From Dethiothermospora halolimnae (lineage in GTDB: Bacteria > Bacillota > Clostridia > Tissierellales > VENL01), in contig NZ_JBAKFX010000074.1 of the NCBI RefSeq assembly GCF_037577855.1, positions 1 through 14,322 on the forward strand: DNA of 14,322 nucleotides. The letters are read 5' to 3'. Under the pieces are notes generated by a model. That model did not search any database. It was not told where the DNA came from and was given only the letters and a program-made list of their open reading frames with translations. Of this stretch, positions 1 to 7,465 are shown piece after piece (within the stretch, counting starts at the first letter, position 1; each line of letters begins with the position of its first letter). Both the position numbers and the translations under genes were made by a program.

Positions 1-235
1 CCTTAGTTTTTGGGAGCATTATATAATACCAAGCTAACTTATAACAAGTCCCCTTAGTTTTTAGGTACATTTATAATACCTAGATAGCATATAATATATA
101 AGCTGGGGGATTACGAATCCCCCAGCAACTAAGGGAATATATTATAAGCTATCTAGGTATTATAAATGTACCTAAAAACTAAGGGGACTTGTTATAAGTT
201 AGCTTGGTATTATATAATGCTCCCAAAAACTAAGG
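1..235. repeat. 88-bp perfect inverted repeat around a palindromic centre
   Basis: Bases 1-88 are the exact reverse complement of bases 148-235, with no mismatch found by eye over 88 bp. The arms surround a 59-bp centre that contains its own palindrome (102-126). The inner flanks differ: the right side has about 8 extra bases around 127-147. The left arm begins at the window edge, so the repeat may extend further left. Each arm consists of units of the ~50-bp tandem repeat described separately, so the left arm is an inverted copy of two such units. The structure could extrude as a cruciform or, if transcribed, fold into a long hairpin. No ORF is visible. An inverted duplication within the array is the simplest explanation. 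Confidence 0.9.
102..126. repeat. GGGGGATT/AATCCCCC palindrome, copy 1
   Basis: An 11-bp perfect stem (GCTGGGGGATT, 102-112; AATCCCCCAGC, 116-126) encloses the loop acg. It sits at the centre of the inverted repeat at 1-235. Related palindromes lie at 1451-1485 and 12526-12548. Copies 1 and 3 share the stem and also a flanking AACTAA, on the right of this copy and on the minus-strand right of copy 3, so they are related by descent rather than chance. No T-run follows, so it is not a canonical intrinsic terminator. Confidence 0.85.
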
Positions 236-377
236 GGATTTGTTATAAGTTAGCTTGGTATTATAATGTACCTAAAAACTAATGAAGCATCTTCTAAGTT
301 AACTTGGTATTATACATCGCCCTAGATGCTAAGGAAACCTGTTACAGGCTACCTGAATATTATATATATCCTTGTAA
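128..377 (+). repeat. Tandem array of ~50-bp units upstream of the M42 gene
   Basis: Five degenerate direct repeats start near 128, 178, 229, 278 and 328, with spacings of 50, 51, 49 and 50 bp. Each begins with a form of ACTAAGG. Units 2 and 3 share TTATAAGTTAGCTTGGTATT; the other units carry variants of it. Units 2 and 3 are nearly identical, while units 4 and 5 are progressively diverged toward the gene. Two more units lie inverted at 1-108. There are no unique spacers, so this is not a CRISPR array. The last unit ends about 40 bp before the M42 start codon, so some copies could lie in its promoter or leader. I see no ORF in 1-414. Confidence 0.8.
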
Positions 378-414
378 AATAAGTATTATAAATTAAAATT
401 TTGGAGGTATAGTT

Positions 415-1452
415 ATGAATATTGATATGAAGTATGTTACAGACATTTTAGTTAATATTTTAAAAACTCCCAGTCCTTCTGGTAATACAAAAAAAGTTAT
501 GGACATAGTTAAGGGAGAGTTTGAAAAGTTAGATATCCCTACTTATATAACTACTAAGGGCGCTCTAGTAGCCACTATTAAAGGAGAAAAGGATTCCAAG
601 CATAGAACCCTATCTGGTCATGTTGATACCCTAGGTGCCATGGTTAAGGAGGTTAAAAGTAACGGTAAGCTAAAATTAACACAATTAGGTGGTTATACAT
701 GGAACTCAGTTGAAGGAGAGCATTGTATTATTGAAACAAGTGATAACAAGCAATATACAGGTACAATTCTTATTTCTAAAGCATCTTCCCATGTATATGG
801 TCGTGAAGCTTCATCTACAGAAAGAAAAGACACTACCATGGAAGTAAGAATTGATGAAAAGGTTGAAAGTCAAGAGGATGTTGAAAAACTTGGTATAAAC
901 GTTGGAGACTTTGTATATTTTGATCCTAGAACTATTGTTACTGAAAGTGGATTTATTAAATCAAGACATCTAGATGATAAAGCTGGTGTTGCAGCTATAC
1001 TAGGAATGGCTAAGTACATAGTAGAAAACAATATCACACCTAGATATACTACAAACTTTTTTATAAGTAATTATGAAGAAGTAGGACATGGTGCATCTGC
1101 ATCAATTCCTGAAAAAACATTTGAGTTTATAGCCATAGATATGGCTGCTCCTGGAGAAGGCCAAACATCTGATGAATCTAAAGTTACTATATGTGCTAAA
1201 GATTCCAGTGGCCCCTATGATTTTGAACTTAGAAAAGAACTTGTAGATATATGTAAAGAAAATGAAATAGACCATAGTGTGGATATATATCCTTATTATG
1301 GATCAGATGCCAGTGCTGCTCTAAGGGCAGGATGGGAGTTTAAACACGGTCTTATAGGTCCTGGAGTAGATGCATCCCATTCCCACGAAAGAACCCATAA
1401 AGACGCCATAGAGAACACTGTTAAGTTAGGAATTAAATATATAATTAAGTAG
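415..1452 (+). CDS. M42 family metallopeptidase (glutamyl-aminopeptidase / FrvX type)
   Basis: A 345-residue cytoplasmic enzyme of the M42 family, which are di-metal aminopeptidases that usually form dodecameric tetrahedral shells and trim peptides to amino acids. Metal- and catalysis-type motifs are in the expected order: SGHVDTLG (67-74, with H69 and D71), HLDDKAG (185-191, metal-bridging Asp187), NYEEVGHG (219-226, with the catalytic and metal Glu pair 221/222), AIDMAAPGE (240-248, D242) and the His-rich SHSHERTH (321-328). There is no signal peptide. The ATG at 415 follows a good GGAGG site about 8 nt upstream. It is the only + strand gene, convergent with the hydroxyproline operon. Its peptide-degrading role suits an amino-acid fermenter, but a direct link to that operon is inference. 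Exact substrate preference cannot be read from sequence. Confidence 0.93.
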   Translation: MNIDMKYVTDILVNILKTPSPSGNTKKVMDIVKGEFEKLDIPTYITTKGALVATIKGEKDSKHRTLSGHVDTLGAMVKEVKSNGKLKLTQLGGYTWNSVEGEHCIIETSDNKQYTGTILISKASSHVYGREASSTERKDTTMEVRIDEKVESQEDVEKLGINVGDFVYFDPRTIVTESGFIKSRHLDDKAGVAAILGMAKYIVENNITPRYTTNFFISNYEEVGHGASASIPEKTFEFIAIDMAAPGEGQTSDESKVTICAKDSSGPYDFELRKELVDICKENEIDHSVDIYPYYGSDASAALRAGWEFKHGLIGPGVDASHSHERTHKDAIENTVKLGIKYIIK

Positions 1453-1485
1453 GAAGTTGGGGGATTGCGAATCCCCCAACTTCCT
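1451..1485. repeat. GGGGGATT/AATCCCCC palindrome, copy 2, at the M42 stop codon
   Basis: A perfect 16-bp stem (1451-1466 and 1470-1485) with the loop gcg. The core GGGGGATT/AATCCCCC is shared with the palindromes at 102-126 and 12526-12548, but the outer stem here is GGAAGTT/AACTTCC. The first two bases of the stem are the last two of the M42 TAG stop codon. The position suggests a 3'-end stem-loop for the gene, but only TATAA follows, not a T-run. It may protect the mRNA 3' end or act as a weak terminator. Confidence 0.75.
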
Positions 1486-1489
1486 TATA

Positions 1490-1620
1490 ATTGACAATTG
1501 ACAATGGACAGTTGACAATTTGAGGTGATTTTACTCCCTGGGGTCGTAAAATATTATATCAAAATCGACTTTAGCCGATTTGTACCTTAATTGTCCATTA
1601 TCCATTGTCAATTGTCAATT
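1490..1620 (+). repeat. Heptamer-armed hairpin element R1
   Basis: The left arm is four 7-bp units (ATTGACA, ATTGACA, ATGGACA, GTTGACA; 1490-1517). The right arm is the inverted set (ATTGTCC, ATTATCC, ATTGTCA, ATTGTCA; 1590-1617). Between them is a core with GAGGTGATTTTACTCCC, then GTCGTAAAAT and ATTATAT, then a hairpin AAATCGAC/GCCGATTT and TACCTTA. The core matches R2 (10311-10442) almost base for base and R3-R5 in reverse orientation. The arms can pair outside the two core hairpins, giving a three-way-junction fold. It lies between the convergent M42 and proC genes. One A-C mismatch breaks the second hairpin. Confidence 0.88.
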
Positions 1621-1629
1621 TATTCAACT

Positions 1630-1656
1630 AAAAAAAGGGGGACCTAGAAGGTCCCC
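1630..1656 (-). terminator. Intrinsic terminator of the hydroxyproline operon
   Basis: Read on the minus strand, a GC-rich stem GGGGACC/GGTCCCC (1650-1656 with 1638-1644), with a 5-nt loop, is followed by a run of seven T (1630-1636). It starts about 6 nt after the proC stop codon, the classic position and composition for a rho-independent terminator. Confidence 0.92.
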
Positions 1657-1661
1657 ACTTA

Positions 1662-2474
1662 TTATTTCTTTCCTAGCATTTCAAGTGACTTTTCACTACA
1701 ACTTCTCATGGCAGAAATCACAGCATTTCTTAGTCCCATTTCTTCAAGTTTTGCCACGGCTTCTATTGTTGTACCCTTTGGTGAACAAACCATATCCTTT
1801 AGTTCTCCTGGATGCTTGCCTGTTTCTAACACCATTTTAGCCGCACCTAACACAGCTTGCGCTGCAAAGTTATATGCCTTTTCTCTAGGTATTCCATCTA
1901 GTACTGCAGCATCTGCCATGGCTTCAATAAACATAAATACATAGGCAGGTGATGAGCCACTTACAGCAGGAACAAAGTCAATTAAATCTTCTTTTAATAT
2001 TTCTACCTTACCAAAACTTTCAAAGATATTAATAACTTCTTCTTTCTCATCATCTGTAATTTTATTATTAAAGCACATTGCTGTCATTCCTTCTCCAACT
2101 AAAGCTGGAGTATTAGGCATGGTTCTAACAACTTTTATATTTTTATTAAATCCCTCTTCAACACTTTTTATATTCTTACCTGCCGCAATAATTACTATGA
2201 TAACATCGTCTTTTACCATATCTTTTATTTCTTTAATGACTATGTTGTATATGTGGGGTTTTATTGCTAAAACCAATATATCTGATACCTTAGCCACTTC
2301 TTTATTATCATTAGTGATATTAATATTAAGTTCATCAGATATTTTATTTAACTTATTATTATCCATATCCGAAGAAATAACATTTTTGGGTTTTACTAAC
2401 CCAGAACTAATTACTCCTCCTATTATTGCTTGAGCCATATTTCCACAACCTATAAATCCTATAGTCTTATTCAT
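1662..2474 (-). CDS. proC: Pyrroline-5-carboxylate reductase
   Basis: A 270-residue cytoplasmic NAD(P)H-dependent enzyme that reduces 1-pyrroline-5-carboxylate to L-proline. The N-terminal Rossmann fingerprint GFIGCGNMA (residues 6-14) and the C-terminal family signature around AVSGSSPAYVF are intact, and the length is typical. The frame stays open up to 2528, but the ATG at 2474 is chosen because it is preceded by AAAGGAG about 9 nt upstream and because MNKTIGFIG matches the family N-terminus. It lies 16 nt after the hypD stop, so it is the last gene of the operon hypE-hypD-proC. Since the dehydratase product is 1-pyrroline-5-carboxylate, this copy very likely serves hydroxyproline use rather than, or as well as, proline biosynthesis. 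A terminator follows. Confidence 0.96.
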   Translation of the reverse strand: MNKTIGFIGCGNMAQAIIGGVISSGLVKPKNVISSDMDNNKLNKISDELNINITNDNKEVAKVSDILVLAIKPHIYNIVIKEIKDMVKDDVIIVIIAAGKNIKSVEEGFNKNIKVVRTMPNTPALVGEGMTAMCFNNKITDDEKEEVINIFESFGKVEILKEDLIDFVPAVSGSSPAYVFMFIEAMADAAVLDGIPREKAYNFAAQAVLGAAKMVLETGKHPGELKDMVCSPKGTTIEAVAKLEEMGLRNAVISAMRSCSEKSLEMLGKK

Positions 2475-2490
2475 ATAGAAATTCTCCTTT

Positions 2491-4863
2491 CTAACTAAAT
2501 GATTGTTCCGTTCTTTCAATGATCTCATCTTGCAATGCTTTATCTAGGTTATTAAAGTGATCACTATATCCTGCCACTCTAACTATTAGATCCTTATATT
2601 CATTTGGATTTTTTTGAGCCTTTATTAATATTTCTTTATCTATTACATTAAATTGTATATGATGACCATCCATAGTAAAATATGCCCTAACTAAAGATGC
2701 CATATTTTCAAGTCCCCTATCACCTTTTACAACCGATGGAGTAAACTTCTGATTAAGCAGTGTACCTCCGGTCCTTAAGTGATCCATTCTAGATGCTGAC
2801 TTTACCACCGAAGTTGGCCCATTTGTATCTGCACCTTTAGCTGGAGATATGCCTTCTGATACAGGTTTATGAGCCAATCTTCCGTTGGCACTTGCTCCCA
2901 TTACTGAACCAAAATAGACATGACAAGTGGTAGGAAGCATATCTATTCTATAATGTCCGCCCTTGGTATTCCTTCTACCATTAACTATATTATAGAAAGT
3001 ATTAAAGGCATCAACCATCAATTCATCTGCATATTCATCATCATTACCATATTTAGGTGTCTTATTGGAAACTATACTATGTATTCCATCATGTCCTACA
3101 AAGTTATCATCTAAAGCCTTTAGAAGTTCATCCATTGTAAATCTCTTTTTATCATATATATTATATTTTATTGATGACAGACAATCTGTTACAGTACCTA
3201 TTCCAACACCTTGTATATATGTTGTATTATATCTTGCTCCTCCATTATTATAATCTTTTCCTGACTTTATACAATCATCAATTATAGTTGATAAAAATGG
3301 AGATGGTAAATGTTTTGCATATATTCTTTCTATAGTATTATTTCCTTTAACCTTTATATCAACAAAATATTTTAATTGCTTTTTAAAGGCATTAAAAAAT
3401 TCATCATAGCTTTCAAGTTCCCTAGGGTCTCCCGTCCTAAGTCCCAATTGTTTATTTGAATTTTTATCGAAACCATTATTTAGTGTTAACTCAATTATTT
3501 TAGGTATATTCATATATCCTGTTAGTATAAATGCTTCCTTTCCAAAGGCTCCAGTTTCCACGCATCCACTTACTCCACCTTCTCTAGCATCTACTATATC
3601 TTTACCTGCCCTTAACATCTCCTGAATAGCCGCATCAGTATTATAAAATGCCGGTTGTCCCCATCCTTTTCTAGATACTTCACATGCCTTCTTAATAAAG
3701 TTCTGGGGTGTTTTTTTGCTAATTTGTACATTAGAACTTGGTTGGAGAAGTTTCATTTCATCCATAACATCTAAAATTAGATAACTTACATCATTAACTC
3801 CATCGGAACCATCAGGTCTAACCCCACCACTGTTTAAATTAGCAAAATCTGTATATGTCCCACTTTCCTTTAATGTTATGCCGACCTTAGGAGGTGCCGG
3901 TTGATTATTAAATTTAACCCAAAGATTTTCTAAAAGTTCCTTGGCTTCTTCTCTAGTTAATTTACCTTCCTCAACCTCCTTTTTATAAAACGGATAAAGG
4001 TGCTGATCTAACCTCCCTGGACTAAATGCATCCCATACATTTAACTCTGTTGTCACCCCTATATGTACAAACCAATACATCTGAATAGCTTGGTGATATG
4101 TTTTAGGGGGATTAGCAGGCACAACCTCACAGTTTTCAGCTATTTTCAATAATTCTTTTTTTCTAGTTTCATCTTTTTCTTTCTCAGCCATCTTCCTTGC
4201 ATATTTAGAATATCTTTTTCCAAATGTAATCATGGCATCACAACAAATATCCATTGCCTCTAGTTGAATCTTTTTATCATAAGCATCAATATCATTTAAA
4301 TAATCCAATGAATCTAAAGATTTTTTAATATCTTCTTTAAAGTCTTTAAAACCTTTTATATAGATCTTACCATCAGCAACAGTATGCCCTGGTGCTCTCT
4401 GTTCCATAAACTCAGTAAAAATTCCATTTTCATAACATTCTTTCCATTTAGGAGTCATATTGTCAAATATCTTTTTTCTTATCGACTTATTCTGCCAGTA
4501 TGGAATTATTTCTTCCTCTTGTATTTTCCTTACTTCATCACTTACTTTAAATGATATTTTATCTCTACTATCCATTATATCTAAATCCTCTAAAGTATGA
4601 CAACAGATTTCTGGATAAGTAGGTGTAGATTGGGGTCCTTCCCCTTTTTCCCCAACAATTAATTCATATTCGTTTATGCATAATTTTTTATTCTCCATTA
4701 TATGTTTAAATGTCAATGCCCTTAATATAGGTATCTCAACACTACCATAGTATTTTTCATATACTTCCTTTACAAGGATTCCCCTCTCAATAGAAATATG
4801 GGGACTAGTTGTAGTACTTTGATTTCTTAGTTTTTTGATTCTATTATTCATTCCTCTTTCCAT
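2491..4863 (-). CDS. hypD: trans-4-hydroxy-L-proline dehydratase (glycyl radical enzyme)
   Basis: A 790-residue glycyl radical enzyme predicted to dehydrate trans-4-hydroxy-L-proline to (S)-1-pyrroline-5-carboxylate. By codon count the active-site motif GVSGCVETG places the thiyl cysteine at Cys434 with Glu436 beside it, and the C-terminal RVAGYSDHF places the radical glycine at Gly765. These numbers match what I recall for the characterised Clostridioides difficile HypD, and stretches such as PTYPEICCH, FTEFMEQRAPGHTV and YHQAIQMYWFVHIGVTTEL match that protein closely. Next to proC and an activase, this excludes pyruvate formate-lyase, glycerol or choline lyases as the better call. The start MERG corresponds to the family MARG start; its Shine-Dalgarno GGAGG lies within the last codons of hypE, about 12 nt away, a slightly long spacing. 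The gap to hypE is 8 nt, which suggests coupled translation. It requires anaerobic conditions. Confidence 0.95.
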   Translation of the reverse strand: MERGMNNRIKKLRNQSTTTSPHISIERGILVKEVYEKYYGSVEIPILRALTFKHIMENKKLCINEYELIVGEKGEGPQSTPTYPEICCHTLEDLDIMDSRDKISFKVSDEVRKIQEEEIIPYWQNKSIRKKIFDNMTPKWKECYENGIFTEFMEQRAPGHTVADGKIYIKGFKDFKEDIKKSLDSLDYLNDIDAYDKKIQLEAMDICCDAMITFGKRYSKYARKMAEKEKDETRKKELLKIAENCEVVPANPPKTYHQAIQMYWFVHIGVTTELNVWDAFSPGRLDQHLYPFYKKEVEEGKLTREEAKELLENLWVKFNNQPAPPKVGITLKESGTYTDFANLNSGGVRPDGSDGVNDVSYLILDVMDEMKLLQPSSNVQISKKTPQNFIKKACEVSRKGWGQPAFYNTDAAIQEMLRAGKDIVDAREGGVSGCVETGAFGKEAFILTGYMNIPKIIELTLNNGFDKNSNKQLGLRTGDPRELESYDEFFNAFKKQLKYFVDIKVKGNNTIERIYAKHLPSPFLSTIIDDCIKSGKDYNNGGARYNTTYIQGVGIGTVTDCLSSIKYNIYDKKRFTMDELLKALDDNFVGHDGIHSIVSNKTPKYGNDDEYADELMVDAFNTFYNIVNGRRNTKGGHYRIDMLPTTCHVYFGSVMGASANGRLAHKPVSEGISPAKGADTNGPTSVVKSASRMDHLRTGGTLLNQKFTPSVVKGDRGLENMASLVRAYFTMDGHHIQFNVIDKEILIKAQKNPNEYKDLIVRVAGYSDHFNNLDKALQDEIIERTEQSFS

Positions 4864-4871
4864 AAATATAT

Positions 4872-5774
4872 TTAGCCTCCTATCTTAACATTGAAATTTG
4901 ATTTTTCAAATAAAAATTTTATCTGTTCTAATTTTTCATCGGAAGGTTTAGACATTCTTTCTTCATCATATGTCCTATCTAGTCTTTTATATTTATCCCT
5001 ACCAATATTATGATAGGGCAATAAATTAACATTCTTTATATTTAGTTCTTTTATAATATCAATAGTATCCATAATATTTTTTTCATCTGTATTTATTTCA
5101 TCAATAAGGGGTATTCTTATATTTATGTTAGCACCTTTATTGGATAATTTTTTTAAATTATCTATTATAATTTTATTGGATTTTCCTATATATTTTTTAT
5201 GTTTAGTATCATACACTATCTTTAAGTCATATAAAAATAAATCTACATAATCAATAATTCTATTAAAATTATCAAAACTAGTATATCCCGATGTATCCAC
5301 TGCGACAGAAATCCCCTTTTCATAACAAGCCTTAATTACATTTTCAAGAAAGTCTATCTGCATCATAGCCTCTCCACCGGAAAACGTTACCCCACCGGAG
5401 GAAGTTTCGTAGAAAATATTGTCTTTTTCTATTTCCCTTAAAATATCATTTACACTATATATTTTACCCACTAACTCTCGAGCACCTTGTATACAATAGT
5501 CAATACAAACCCCACATTTACTGCAAAGTTGCCTATCATAAATGAATCTTTTATTATCTATATCTATACATCCCTCCGGGCATCTTCTTTCACATTCTCC
5601 ACAAAGTGAACATTTGTTAGCATCCTGTGTTATCTCTATATTAGTTTTTTGACTCTCTGGATTATGACACCACATACATTCCAATGGACATCCCTTTAAA
5701 AATATAGTAGTTCGTATACCAGGTCCATCATGAACCGAATATTTTTGAATATTAAATACAATACCTTCTAACAA
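4872..5774 (-). CDS. hypE: Glycyl radical enzyme activase for HypD (radical SAM)
   Basis: A 300-residue radical SAM enzyme that cleaves S-adenosylmethionine to install the glycyl radical on HypD. The SAM-cluster motif is C29-X3-C33-X2-C36 (GCPLECMWC). A ferredoxin-like insert gives two further 4Fe-4S sites, C55/C58/C61/C65 and C84/C87/C90/C94, as usual in this activase class. The GGE-type SAM motif is in TFSGGEA. HDGPGIRTTIFLKGC is the activase family N-terminal signature. I choose the TTG at 5774: GGAGG stands about 7 nt upstream, whereas the in-frame ATG at 5798 would translate that Shine-Dalgarno into EGGG and has only weak purines before it. It is the first gene of the operon, immediately before hypD. 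Confidence 0.93.
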   Translation of the reverse strand: MLEGIVFNIQKYSVHDGPGIRTTIFLKGCPLECMWCHNPESQKTNIEITQDANKCSLCGECERRCPEGCIDIDNKRFIYDRQLCSKCGVCIDYCIQGARELVGKIYSVNDILREIEKDNIFYETSSGGVTFSGGEAMMQIDFLENVIKACYEKGISVAVDTSGYTSFDNFNRIIDYVDLFLYDLKIVYDTKHKKYIGKSNKIIIDNLKKLSNKGANINIRIPLIDEINTDEKNIMDTIDIIKELNIKNVNLLPYHNIGRDKYKRLDRTYDEERMSKPSDEKLEQIKFLFEKSNFNVKIGG

Positions 5775-5851
5775 ATTTCCACCTCCCTCTATTTGCATAC
5801 ATATATCTTCATTTAAATAAATTATTTTAATAATAATCGTAGAACTATAAC

Positions 5852-5881
5852 ATTATACTTAAATAGTATCATATTTATGAA
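5852..5881 (-). promoter_or_regulatory. Probable sigma-A promoter of hypE-hypD-proC
   Basis: On the minus strand a perfect TATAAT (5852-5857) is preceded, after an 18-bp spacer, by TTCATA (5876-5881), a 4/6 match to TTGACA. The start codon of hypE lies about 80 nt downstream, leaving a short AT-rich leader. In this AT-rich DNA the -35 box alone is weak evidence; position and the perfect -10 make it likely. Confidence 0.55.
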
Positions 5882-5906
5882 TAAAAATATAGTATTTTTT
5901 CATAAA
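5874..5906. promoter_or_regulatory. Possible operator palindrome overlapping the hypE -35 region
   Basis: An inverted repeat has outer arms TTTATGAA (5874-5881) and TTCATAAA (5899-5906), perfect over 8 bp. AT-rich inner arms continue the symmetry imperfectly, with two extra bases on one side. It covers the putative -35 hexamer, so a bound regulator would block or recruit RNA polymerase. AT-rich symmetry arises easily by chance here and no regulator gene is adjacent. Confidence 0.4.
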
Positions 5907-5969
5907 AACAAATATTTTTCATCCATATAAATATTAACTAGGTTTTATCTATAATAAATAATTTGAAAA

Positions 5970-6030
5970 GAACAAAGGTGACTAAAGACACTTCTTTGTT
6001 CCGTGCAGAGAGCGGGGAATCGGTGGACCC
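5970..6030 (+). other. Structured remnant resembling the start of a T-box leader (Stem I)
   Basis: On the + strand a hairpin GAACAAAG-GTG / CAC-tt-CTTTGTTC (5970-6001) is followed by CAGAGAGC (6006-6013) and GGGGAATCGGTGGACCC (6014-6030). AGAGAGC followed by a GGG...GGTG...CCC loop resembles the conserved upper Stem I of T-box riboswitches. The 3' half of Stem I, a specifier loop and the T-box motif TGGNACCGCG are not found downstream, and on this strand it points into the 3' end of an opposing gene. On the minus strand the same hairpin, followed by TTTT, could act as a weak terminator. It is probably a truncated leader or an unrelated structure. Confidence 0.3.
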
Positions 6031-6060
6031 ATAAATATATGTAGGGCTTAAATATAATGT

Positions 6061-6101
6061 AAAAAAAGCTATAGGTCTGATTATTAGACGTCCCTATAGC
6101 T
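6061..6101. terminator. Bidirectional intrinsic terminator after the DUF4179 gene
   Basis: A perfect 9-bp stem AGCTATAGG/CCTATAGCT (6067-6075 and 6093-6101) has a partly structured loop. On the minus strand it is followed by a T-run (6061-6066), about 30 nt after the stop codon of the DUF4179 gene. On the + strand the stem is followed by CTTTTGTTTT, so it may work both ways. It separates the sigma/anti-sigma module from the hyp operon. Of the whole 5775-6130 gap, the rest is AT-rich DNA plus the promoter, operator-like palindrome and T-box-like stretch listed separately. Confidence 0.85.
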
Positions 6102-6130
6102 CTTTTGTTTTAATTTATTTTTAACCATAT

Positions 6131-7465
6131 TTAGTATGAATCAATTATGCTAAAGGATTTTAATATAATATCTTCACCATTATAACTTTTAAACTTTTTA
6201 ATTACTCCATTATCTTTTAATTCAAAGTTTTTTAAGTAATTATTATACTTATCAATAGTTACCATATACTTTTTATTTCTTTTTTTATAAACTGGTACTT
6301 CATTCTTTTTGGGTTTTATAACTTCGGCATATTTTATCCAATTGGGGATATCTACCCTAGCATATAGCCTTCCCTGTTTTGAATAAACCTGCTCAAGGGT
6401 TAAATCCTTATTACGTACTTTATACATGGGATTATCTGGAATACTACACTCACCTATAAACTCATTTATATCCCTATAAATATCTATACCAAGAATATCT
6501 ATTTTTATGTTGTTTACTTCATCTATACCATCAAAGTCTATTTCGAAATTTTCCCATCCATTTTCTTCATTGTATAGAGGGGTTTGGGACCTATATATAA
6601 GTTCCTTTCCATCAACAAATACCCTAAGGGAAACATCTATATTCTTTTTCTTAACCCTGTCTTTTTTAATTAATTCCCGTTCATATCTAGGTCTAGATAA
6701 TTTCCCCTTTAGTGTGGTAGATGTAGAAGATACTACCATATTTTCAAGGTGAATAGAGTATTCTCCTATATTTACATATTTATCTATTTCTCCATTAATT
6801 ACTTTATCATCTATTTTATCTTTATTTAACTTAATTTTTATTGTGCCCACTTCCATAACATCCTTTTTATTGTTCTCTAATAGTTGAATATCTATTTTAA
6901 ACATATCTTTAATATTTTTAGGTGATGCGTTTATAATATTTATTGCTTTAGCCTGGGTTTTTTCAGTATTTATTTCCCATGATATACAAGATGTATATGC
7001 TTCAACTCCAAAAGTACCCTTCCCCCCCATCAACAGAATCCTATCCATCATTTCGTCTGCATTTCCATTATCATCATAAATAGTATAATATACTATTGTT
7101 TTAATTCCATCCACCATAATACTATCTATCCTTACCGCTACTCCATTAGAAAATTTGTATTTTTGATTTACCGGTTGAATTTTTCCTTCTTCTATTAAGT
7201 CATTTAAAGATCTATATCCTTTTATATTTAAGATTTCATTATATCCAAATAATTGATCTATATAACCTGCAATGGATGGATAATTAAATATTATTAATAG
7301 AGACATTATTAGACATGCCACAATTGAAAGTTTAGGTTTCTTTACCTTTTTGTTTTTAACTTTATTTTCTAAAGCATATTCTAATCTAGATTCTAATTCC
7401 TCTGGAACCTCTAAATTATCCAAAAAATCTTTCTCTTCTCTTAAAATATCCTCCACCTTCTTCAT
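6131..7465 (-). CDS. DUF4179-type membrane protein, probable anti-sigma factor
   Basis: A 444-residue protein with a cytoplasmic, charged N-terminus (1-45), one membrane segment at about 46-67 and a large predicted extracytoplasmic beta-rich domain. This is the layout of DUF4179 proteins, which are commonly encoded after ECF sigma genes and annotated as anti-sigma factors. The N-terminal MKKVEDILREEKDFLDNLE is the likely sigma-binding part. Its ATG follows the TAA of the sigma gene with no gap, and its Shine-Dalgarno GGAGGTGAT is formed by the last codons of that gene (GGD), so translation is almost certainly coupled. The pairing suggests that an envelope signal releases the sigma factor. No ZAS-type zinc motif is visible, and the signal is unknown. 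Assignment rests on architecture and context. Confidence 0.78.
   Translation of the reverse strand: MKKVEDILREEKDFLDNLEVPEELESRLEYALENKVKNKKVKKPKLSIVACLIMSLLIIFNYPSIAGYIDQLFGYNEILNIKGYRSLNDLIEEGKIQPVNQKYKFSNGVAVRIDSIMVDGIKTIVYYTIYDDNGNADEMMDRILLMGGKGTFGVEAYTSCISWEINTEKTQAKAINIINASPKNIKDMFKIDIQLLENNKKDVMEVGTIKIKLNKDKIDDKVINGEIDKYVNIGEYSIHLENMVVSSTSTTLKGKLSRPRYERELIKKDRVKKKNIDVSLRVFVDGKELIYRSQTPLYNEENGWENFEIDFDGIDEVNNIKIDILGIDIYRDINEFIGECSIPDNPMYKVRNKDLTLEQVYSKQGRLYARVDIPNWIKYAEVIKPKKNEVPVYKKRNKKYMVTIDKYNNYLKNFELKDNGVIKKFKSYNGEDIILKSFSIIDSY

Noticed and set aside
1..414. CRISPR-like array upstream of the M42 gene
   Set aside because: The ~50-bp units are directly adjacent with no unique spacers, they drift in sequence, and no cas gene is visible.
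1490..1517. Multiple TTGACA boxes in the R1/R2 arms as promoters
   Set aside because: They arise from the heptamer unit, and no -10 box stands 16-18 bp downstream of them.
1580..1944. Short + strand ORFs over R1 and the proC region
   Set aside because: They are antisense to proC or formed of repeat sequence, with no ribosome site or recognisable domain.
2475..2528. Longer proC start at 2528 overlapping the hypD 3' end
   Set aside because: The added 18 residues do not resemble the family N-terminus and would overlap hypD; the ATG at 2474 has a good ribosome site.
2491..4863. Pyruvate formate-lyase or glycerol/choline-type lyase for the glycyl radical enzyme
   Set aside because: Sequence stretches, the GCVETG motif and the neighbouring proC fit hydroxyproline dehydratase better.
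5775..5798. ATG start of hypE at 5798
   Set aside because: It would place the Shine-Dalgarno inside the coding region; the TTG at 5774 is better placed.
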